Positions 58,301 through 64,000 of a stretch of 64,000 nucleotides of DNA are shown piece after piece. Numbering within the stretch: position 1 is the stretch's first letter; each line of letters opens with the position of its first letter. The notes under the pieces are model-generated. The model ran no database searches, had not been told where the DNA came from, and worked only from the letters and a program-made list of their open reading frames with translations. Both the position numbers and the translations under genes were made by a program. Origin of the DNA: Armillaria gallica. Lineage: Eukaryota; Basidiomycota; Agaricomycetes; Agaricales; Physalacriaceae. The stretch covers positions 4,402,001-4,466,000 of the forward strand of contig JBANDB010000003.1 in NCBI GenBank assembly GCA_037576215.1, read 5' to 3'.

Positions 58301-58473
58301 TCATTAAAGCGACAAGAGTACAGAACCTAGCGATGGGTTTGGTTTATTTTCTGTCGAATATCACACAGGACGATGAAATCATCGATGAGACAATGACGAA
58401 ATTCATTAGGTGGGCGACCGAGGTTGCTAAGGACACCTTGCGCACTGGTGTCGATGTTGTTCCTAATTTATGA
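55340..58473 (+). CDS. SGD1: Sgd1/NOM1 nucleolar MIF4G-MA3 protein
   Basis: More than ten exons and about 850 residues. The start MSSRTKNTTRLPASILEQIN is spliced to 'ENDEPRRRKHSKPTLSRKES', a basic nuclear/nucleolar tail. A long acidic tract follows ('DESDVGSEDDDSEDDAQEAL'). 'RYVPPHLRHDQT' and 'EEVIKFKRNLKGLLNRMSEQ' introduce the MIF4G domain ('QNLSSILDGVEEQYRKHRRH', 'LLSELYNFQVISCVLIFDII', 'RILFMVETLTNLKNNKVKKL'). The MA3 domain follows ('ARKQGMNTDIRRSIFVVLMS', 'LSEVQQREIIRVLLHCCG', 'VTLQFCLWDFLRNLGEEEVG'). This layout is specific to Sgd1/NOM1, which helps 40S ribosomal subunit assembly with the helicase Fal1 (eIF4A-III type). It ends 'LRTGVDVVPNL'. Confidence 0.92.
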
Positions 58474-58610
58474 TAGCTACATCTTTTTAAATGCAACACC
58501 AGAACAGATACTGCCACTTTTACCACCAAAAGTGAATGTGGGATATTGTATTCGCGAACTGTCGAGTAGATTTGAAGTTCCAATTATTTTTATGAGATGT
58601 AAAACAGTGC

Positions 58611-59382
58611 TCACTGGTATATAAACCCGGTCTCCGGTGTTGCGAAATTTGCTTTGAGTTCGTCTTCGGTAAAATTACACGCTTTGGATAGACTGAGAAC
58701 GCTGGCTAAACTGTAGCAGATATACACCTACACGTTATCAGGAAGAATCCGCCTGCTTTCAGTTGCCTAGCGGCACGTTGGGGGTATTGATATGCAGGTG
58801 AACGGCCGAGATCATCCCGTTTTCCAAGAGCGATAGCATCGTAAGTCCCCTTGTCGAGAAGAACATCCCATTGACCCGAGGGGTTCTCGCGATTCATGTG
58901 TGGCAGCACTGGCAGATCTTCAGAGAGAAAGTCGCGCTGGCCGAAGGTTATACGTTCGCCACCCCGTGTCAATGAGATTTTCTGTGCAAGCTGGACGGCA
59001 TCCATACTATAATCGATGCCGCAGAGAGATGCCGCGCTGTATCCAGCTTCTAGTAAAGCAAAAAGAAGTGTGCCGTTGCCGCTGCCGATCTCCAGAATTG
59101 ATGGGCCCAGCGAGGATGGCGCATTTTCCACCGTCCAATCCACCATCTTTTCTACGCTCTCTTCTCCAAACCTGTCGCAAATCGGAGAACAAGAATGGTC
59201 AGCTAAAGAAAAGACATACCAAATTTCACCTTCATCGCCTGTTTCGTCGAAATTTTCTAGTTCCGTCTTGTAGACATCATCCCAACTGCATGGATCTATC
59301 AATATTAGGGTAGAAGATCAGACGCAAAGGACTTACTGTTCTTTGTTGCCAAGCTTCGACGGCTGTAGATCTGCACTCATGC
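58611..59382 (-). CDS. EFM4: eEF1A lysine methyltransferase EFM4 (METTL10-like)
   Basis: Four exons and about 230 residues. The start MSADLQPSKLGNKEHWDDVY continues 'KTELENFDETGDEGEIWFGE', the diagnostic N-terminus of the METTL10/Efm4/See1 family. The SAM-binding motif I is 'ILEIGSGNGTLLFALLEAGY', followed by 'GIDYSMDAVQLAQKISLTRG'. The post-I catalytic region reads 'WDVLLDKGTYDAIALGKRDD', and the end is spliced as 'AGGFFLITSCNFTEDELKAN'. The last intron is needed to restore 'ITSCNFTEDEL'. The enzyme methylates a lysine of translation factor eEF1A (Lys316 in yeast). Confidence 0.92.
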
Positions 59383-59736
59383 TGGTTCAGTAGAGGACGC
59401 CGAGCGCTTAGTCAGCAACGTAAAAATTGAATGAAATGATGTGCAATAATGTATCTGAATATGAATGGGCATGTTGATTGGCCTTTTATGAAGACGGTGT
59501 ACGGTGTACTCCAATCACGCTTGACTCCCCGAGATGGGACTGAAATGAAACCGCATATTGAGGGAACACCGTTCCGGTTGAATGAGATGAGGCAATATTG
59601 TCATATTAGCTGGATGATGAGAACGTATTGATACATGTCCTTTATACAGTTATAAGTAAGTGAAGCCTGTAAGGTAATCAGCCTTGAAATTGTATGAGTG
59701 AACCTGAGAACCCACTTGCTAAATCGCAACTTTCTG
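59383..59736. other. Intergenic between EFM4 and PAM18
   Basis: A 354-bp gap between two minus-strand genes, holding the EFM4 promoter and the PAM18 3' region. Part of it (59675-59726) reappears at the right end of the window. Confidence 0.4.
59675..59726. repeat. PAM18 downstream sequence, original copy
   Basis: A 52-bp segment just after the PAM18 stop codon that matches 63949-64000 at 45 of 52 positions by eye without gaps. Confidence 0.8.
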
Positions 59737-60100
59737 TCATCGTTTGCCTTCCGTCTTGTCGAGCAAATCCTTTGCCTCGTTAATTTTACTGGCAAGATAA
59801 GGAGAGCCACCTCTGTCGGGATGGTTGGCGAGCATTATATGACGGTGAGCGTCTTTTACTCTATTACGTAGCAACGGTCCATCCCTAGAGCAACAGTTGT
59901 GAGTCCAAGGGGATGAAACAGAGTATTACTGCGATGCACTTTAGTCCAAGGATGGCGATGGCCTCTTTTCTATCCATCTTGGCTTTGAACCCTCCTTTGA
60001 CCCATTGCTCTGCTGCTCCTTGTCTGGCCCTCCGCAGTAGCTGGCGACCAACGAGAGCGGCGGTGATAGCACCGACACCAAACGCGAGAGGAGTAGCCAT
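59737..60100 (-). CDS. PAM18: PAM18/TIM14 mitochondrial import J-protein
   Basis: Two exons and about 104 residues. The N-terminus [20 protein letters not shown] is a membrane anchor, followed by '[20 protein letters not shown]' and the J domain '[20 protein letters not shown]', '[20 protein letters not shown]' and '[20 protein letters not shown]'. The HPD tripeptide is present. This compact layout (one transmembrane helix plus a C-terminal J domain beginning M.R.EA..IL.L) is that of Pam18/Tim14, which activates mtHsp70 at the TIM23 channel in the matrix. Its length is somewhat under yeast Pam18 (168), which has an extra N-terminal region. It is head-to-head with helicase copy 2. Confidence 0.93.
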
Positions 60101-60466
60101 TATGAATGGTCGTCGATGGTCAAGGTCGTAAAATGGAAATCCCGGCAAAAAATAGGCAAAAAAAAGCGGTAAAGGGCGATCACGTGCACCGACGATCTGC
60201 CCCACACCACGATGTAAGTACAAAGGCGGCGTTTCGAATCCATGCAAGACTCCGTTATAAGAAAGGATGCAAGCCAAATACGGCGATATCCTTTGTATTC
60301 TGGAATGGATCAAGCAGGACAAGCACTGGTCGACGAGTCACAAAGAAGGCGCCCCCCAACAACTCCACAGCATGTATAAATGGGCGCCTATCACTTGATG
60401 CCCCTCTTGGATTAATCAACAGCATTGCTGCCTGCCCCCCTCCACTTCTTTCTCCTCGCCTCCAAC
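60101..60466. promoter_or_regulatory. Divergent intergenic region
   Basis: A 366-bp head-to-head gap between PAM18 (minus) and helicase copy 2 (plus). No coding sequence is supported. A CACGTG hexamer (a possible E-box-like site) occurs at about 60181-60187. Confidence 0.3.
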
Positions 60467-63202
60467 ATGGATACCCAAAACACCGATTTTACCCTCGACC
60501 AGGACATCTATACTGCTTCTCATCCTCCAATCACTGTCTCTCGACACAACGCAAATGCCTTGAAAGCAGCAGAACTACACAATTTTATGTCTTCAGTGGC
60601 CACCACCGGCCATCTGGGGATAGCACCTGTGTATGGCTCCAAATGCGCACTTTCCGTCGTCGCATTTGCCTCTTCGACGCATGTCATAATCATTCACTTT
60701 CCAGGACAGAGGAAGGGAGGGAGGCATCGAGGTGCTTCGACAAAGCGTCCTGCCCTAGACTTGCTGGAACATGTTGTTCTACGCAGCCCTTATCCGAAAT
60801 ACGCCTTTCACATGGACAACGTCGCTCTATCACTCATGTTTGACCTTAATTTGCCTATCGTTCATGCTGTGGACCTATTGGACCTTCAAAAACCTGATCG
60901 ACAATCCTTTGACGCAATTCTCTTCGCCTTGGGCGGCAAGAACTACCACGGCCAGCTCCGTCGTGACAACGTAATGGCTCTATTCGGGGAGGAGGAGGGC
61001 AGTCAGACGCTTGAAAGGCATACTGCCTTGCAAGCATGGTCCGCATGCCGCGCTGCGATGCTTGACCACATGGCATCCGAAAGCGACACTCCCAAGATCT
61101 CTACGTTGGACTTTGATAAGACAGTAGGGGCTTCGTTTTTAATTGTGATGAACCATACTGAAATATATCGTCATAGCGATTAACTGTTCTGGCGAAGATC
61201 AATCGACACGCGCACCGTCTAACGTCTCTGAAGCCTCTTAGAACGCACAACGATGTCGAAGCAAAGTTTAGCCAGAAGAACGGCAAAGTGCGAGTATCTT
61301 CTGCTAGATTCAAGACTCGGATCAGAATGTCAAGCACACAGGTGTGTATTTCTTTAGTCTACACGCACCTCCCACTGATCTCAGGTGTGAAGACGATGGA
61401 GATCTTGACTCCTGATCGGACGGGTCTACCCAAGACCACTCGCGGTCGTGTTACCAGGGTTAATGGACGTGCTGCCACAATCGCAATTCAGGGCCACTTG
61501 TCAGCCCAAGCTCTTCTCAAGGTTACAACCATAGGCAGAGATGAACCGACTCAAGCCGAGGGGGCCAAAGTTATGATCGTTCTCGCAGCTCTACAACAGT
61601 CATCTGCCATCCTTAACCACCCGTTCACCCGAGCCCTCTGGTTCCCACGTGCAGAAGCGTCCTGGACTACTTGCCCATCATTTTCCCACAAAGTTACCGT
61701 CAGCTTCCCAAGCCCACGGCAATTGAACGACTCTCAGCTTCGTGCAGTCGATCTCATTCTTTCAAACCGTGATGCAGACAGGGTGACCGTGATTCAAGGA
61801 CCTCCAGGCACGGGGAAGACAACTGTTATAGCCGCCACAGTCACGAGCATAATGGCGTCCACTGACCGGAATCGAACACTATGGCTTGTAGCTCAATCCA
61901 ACGTTGCTGTCAAGAACATCGCAGAAAAGCTAGCATCGATCGAATTCTTAGGGTTCAAGATTCTTGTCTCGAAAGATTTCCATTACGATTGGTAAGAGAC
62001 TTTTCTCTTTCACGTTGATGCTCTTCACTTAATCGCTTTCGCATAGGCATGAGCACCTGTATGAATCAATCAATCGCAATCTTATCTGCTCAGACGATTT
62101 CGTCGACGACAGAGTAGCTATGGAAAGGCTGCTTCTAGATTCGCGCGTCATACTGTGCACCCTCAGTATGCTGGCCGACAGCAGGATATCCACTATCACG
62201 CGAATAGTGCCGGTAGAGACAATCATCTTCGATGAAGCAAGCCAGATCGAACTCGGTAGCTATTTGCCTGTGATACACCGATTTGCATCTTCCTTGCGGA
62301 AGATGGTCTTCATCGGAGACGACAAACAGTGTACGTTTACGGTCTCTTTTCTAAACGCGCTATTATTTCATGATTTATAGTGCCGCCCTATGGTCACTCT
62401 GACATTCCAGATTTAGAGAGTGTCTTCGAAAAGCAACATCTTCGTCGGAAAATACACTTTCTTGACACCCAGTGTAAGTGTAATTCCTAGCTCATACATG
62501 CTGCGACTGCTCACACGGTCACAGATCGCATGCCCACGCCCATCGGAGATTTCATATCCGAACATGTCTACGACGGAAAACTCAATACTGTTCATCAGAT
62601 ATCCGAGTCGTCGAAGACATGTTGCCGTTTTGTCAACGTATCGAGCGGACAGGAAAAGCAAAGTAGTAAAAGCTGGGTTGTGAGTATTTTCGCTAACGAT
62701 ACATCGTTTCGACTCATTTACGCGTACGTGCAGAATGAAAAGGAAATTCAAGCTGTGGTCAAGATTGCGAAGATACTGCAGGGCCACAACAAATCGTTCC
62801 GGGTGATAACTCCATACGACGCGCAGAGGACTGCCATTGAAAAGGCGTTAAAGGATGCTAAGTTGTCTTGGGAGAATAAATGCTTCAATGTCGATTCCTT
62901 TCAGGGTACGTTGTGCACAGTTAATAGCCTCAAACTAAGCTCATAGTAGACACGCAGGAAACGAGGACGAGTATATCATTGTTTCTATCGTACGGTCCAA
63001 GAAGCTCGGGTTTCTTATAAATAAACGCCGTGTCAATGTTATGCTGACACGATGCAAGCAGGGGATGATCATATGCTCTAGCCGTGCTTTCTTAGATGGG
63101 GTTGCTTCCAAGTCTTTGATCGGGGGATTAGCAGCGCGAATGGGCAAAGAATCTTGGGTTGAATACAAGCAAGTGCTAAACGGTAGATTTCCTGCGATTT
63201 AG
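60467..63202 (+). CDS. Exonuclease-like domain plus UPF1-like SF1 helicase, copy 2
   Basis: Paralogue of the gene at 44042-46861. It starts MDTQNTDFTLDQDIYTASHP. The N-terminal region has 'ALSVVAFASSTHVIIIHFPG', 'LDLLEHVVLRSPYPKYAFHM' and 'DNVALSLMFDLNLPIVHAVD', fitting the RNase H-like exonuclease layout (strands, then helix with acidic residues). A linker ('RGRVTRVNGRAATIAIQGHL') leads to the helicase: 'VIQGPPGTGKTTVIAATVTS' (Walker A, about 61798-61821), 'AQSNVAVKNIAEKLASIE', 'TIIFDEASQIELGSYLPVIH', 'VFIGDDKQLPPYGHSD', 'LDTQYRMPTPIGDFISEHVY', 'CFNVDSFQGNEDEYIIVSIV' and 'RRVNVMLTRCKQGMIICSS'. It ends 'LNGRFPAI'. About eight exons. CpG content is normal here, unlike copy 1. The biological role is unknown; RNA surveillance or silencing would fit the domains. 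Confidence 0.87.
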
Positions 63203-63325
63203 AGTATTTAGAGTATATTCACGTTACCCGTAATCTTCCTACTATACCTTCTGAAATACTTAACAACCTTCATATTGGAAAGTCCCAAAGGTAGCATATT
63301 TAATAGTCTTGGCCGCAAATAAACT

Positions 63326-63912
63326 CTATACAATTTGTATCTTCATGCCAGCCTCCTTCAGGATGTTTATCCGATACATCATTGTCTGCTCCTCTTCTGC
63401 GTCACTAGAACCGTCGGAATTAAACAGGGATTGATTCAGTCTCAACAAAACTGTATGGAGCCTGACGACACCACTGGGAACCGCGCATCTCGACTCAATC
63501 ATGTCAAAAAGGCACTCGGGGCGTGATCGTGTACGAGGTTGTAGATGTGAGAACAGCAATTCGAGATGGAGAATTTCCATCTTTGGAAGAAGTATCGACT
63601 GGTTGGGGGAAAGAAATCGTCGTTCCAGACTAAATTGCGAAGTGTCAGGCTAACTATGTTAGGCAACACTTGGAACACGGATATAATTTCGGATGCTCGA
63701 ATGGCTGTGTCTTGCCTGTTCCACTCGCATAGAGTGAAATGGATGAGATTTCTTGAAGTCCGGGCTATGAAATCTCCGATGGCCTGGTACATCGGGTATA
63801 TCTCTTGCGACATCCACTTCACCTCCAGCGCTTCTAGCTGTGATGCACGAAGGTGGTTCAACAATCTGTAGTCGCACAGTGAGAGACTGCGAAGGTGCTC
63901 GTGTACCACCAT
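63326..63912 (-). pseudogene. Truncated, frameshifted F-box/LRR gene
   Basis: Leucine-rich coding sequence typical of agaric F-box proteins is visible on the minus strand in two overlapping frames. The upstream part runs 'MVVHEHLRSLSLCDYRLLNH', 'LEALEVKWMSQEIYPMYQAI', 'IISVFQVLPNIVSLTLRNLV' and 'WNDDFFPP'; it continues in another frame as 'LPKMEILHLELLFSHLQPRT' to 'ILKEAGMKIQIV'. The frames meet near 63590 without room for a normal intron (the only GT..AG there is 19 nt). No F-box is present, and the sequence beyond 63912 turns into a copy of the PAM18 flank. It is best read as a 5'-truncated pseudogene. A sequencing error at the frameshift is the alternative. Confidence 0.6.
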
Positions 63913-63948
63913 GCTAGTTGGTAAAACGGGGGCAAAGCGGGACAGTAG

Positions 63949-64000
63949 TAATCAGCTTTGAAATGGTATGAGTGATCCGGAGAACGTACGTGCTAAATCG
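63949..64000. repeat. Second copy of PAM18 downstream sequence (window edge)
   Basis: Matches 59675-59726 at 45 of 52 positions by eye, in the same orientation. In the first copy the PAM18 stop codon follows 10 bp later, so the window ends just before a possible second PAM18-like gene or remnant. Confidence 0.8.

Noticed and set aside
44042..63202. Helicase pair as Helitron or other transposon genes
   Set aside because: No Rep nuclease, terminal motifs, inverted termini or target-site duplications were seen, and the helicase is of the UPF1 type rather than the Pif1 type found in Helitrons.

Overview
The window looks like a gene-dense stretch of an Agaricomycete (mushroom-forming basidiomycete) nuclear genome. 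The evidence is many short GT-AG introns of about 50 nt, small intergenic gaps, F-box/LRR genes of the agaric type, and a full set of conserved eukaryotic housekeeping genes. I see 31 genes or gene remnants. All spliced structures were read by eye from splice signals plus family similarity, so single boundaries may be off by a few bases.

Layout, left to right. 1-11 kb: a short secreted-type gene fragment, an F-box gene, a Sec14/CRAL-TRIO protein, a proline iminopeptidase in more than ten small exons, a DUF427 protein, a GMC oxidoreductase and a thymine-DNA glycosylase. 11.7-25.9 kb: two tandem small genes with a conserved His...Cys pattern, eIF5, a large F-box protein, IWS1/Spn1, Aurora kinase and a Ser-rich protein of unknown role. 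26-40 kb: a sparse 2.2 kb stretch, a tiny membrane protein, a TPR protein, a Ca3427-like periplasmic-binding-fold protein, a complete telomerase reverse transcriptase, a glutathione peroxidase, a mitochondrial carrier and a coiled-coil protein. 41.5-64 kb: carnitine acyltransferase, a helicase, a Caf120/Skg3-like PH protein, a DNAJC8-like J protein, RMI1, Sgd1/NOM1, the eEF1A methyltransferase EFM4, PAM18, a second helicase and a broken F-box gene.

The most unusual material is in the right third. Two divergent paralogues, at 44042-46861 (minus) and 60467-63202 (plus), pair a probable RNase H-like 3'-5' exonuclease region with a UPF1-like SF1 helicase. The first carries its helicase half inside a 2 kb AT-rich block with almost no CpG, about 43561-45600, which also covers the tail of the convergent carnitine acyltransferase gene. 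Near one edge of that block is a near-perfect 31-nt inverted repeat between the two stop codons. At the right edge of the window the sequence just downstream of PAM18 reappears next to a truncated, frameshifted F-box gene, pointing to a duplication breakpoint.

Several genes serve genome maintenance (TDG, TERT, RMI1, Aurora, the helicases), but they are scattered on both strands and nothing shows that they act as one system. No rRNA, tRNA, CRISPR array or intact transposon was recognised.
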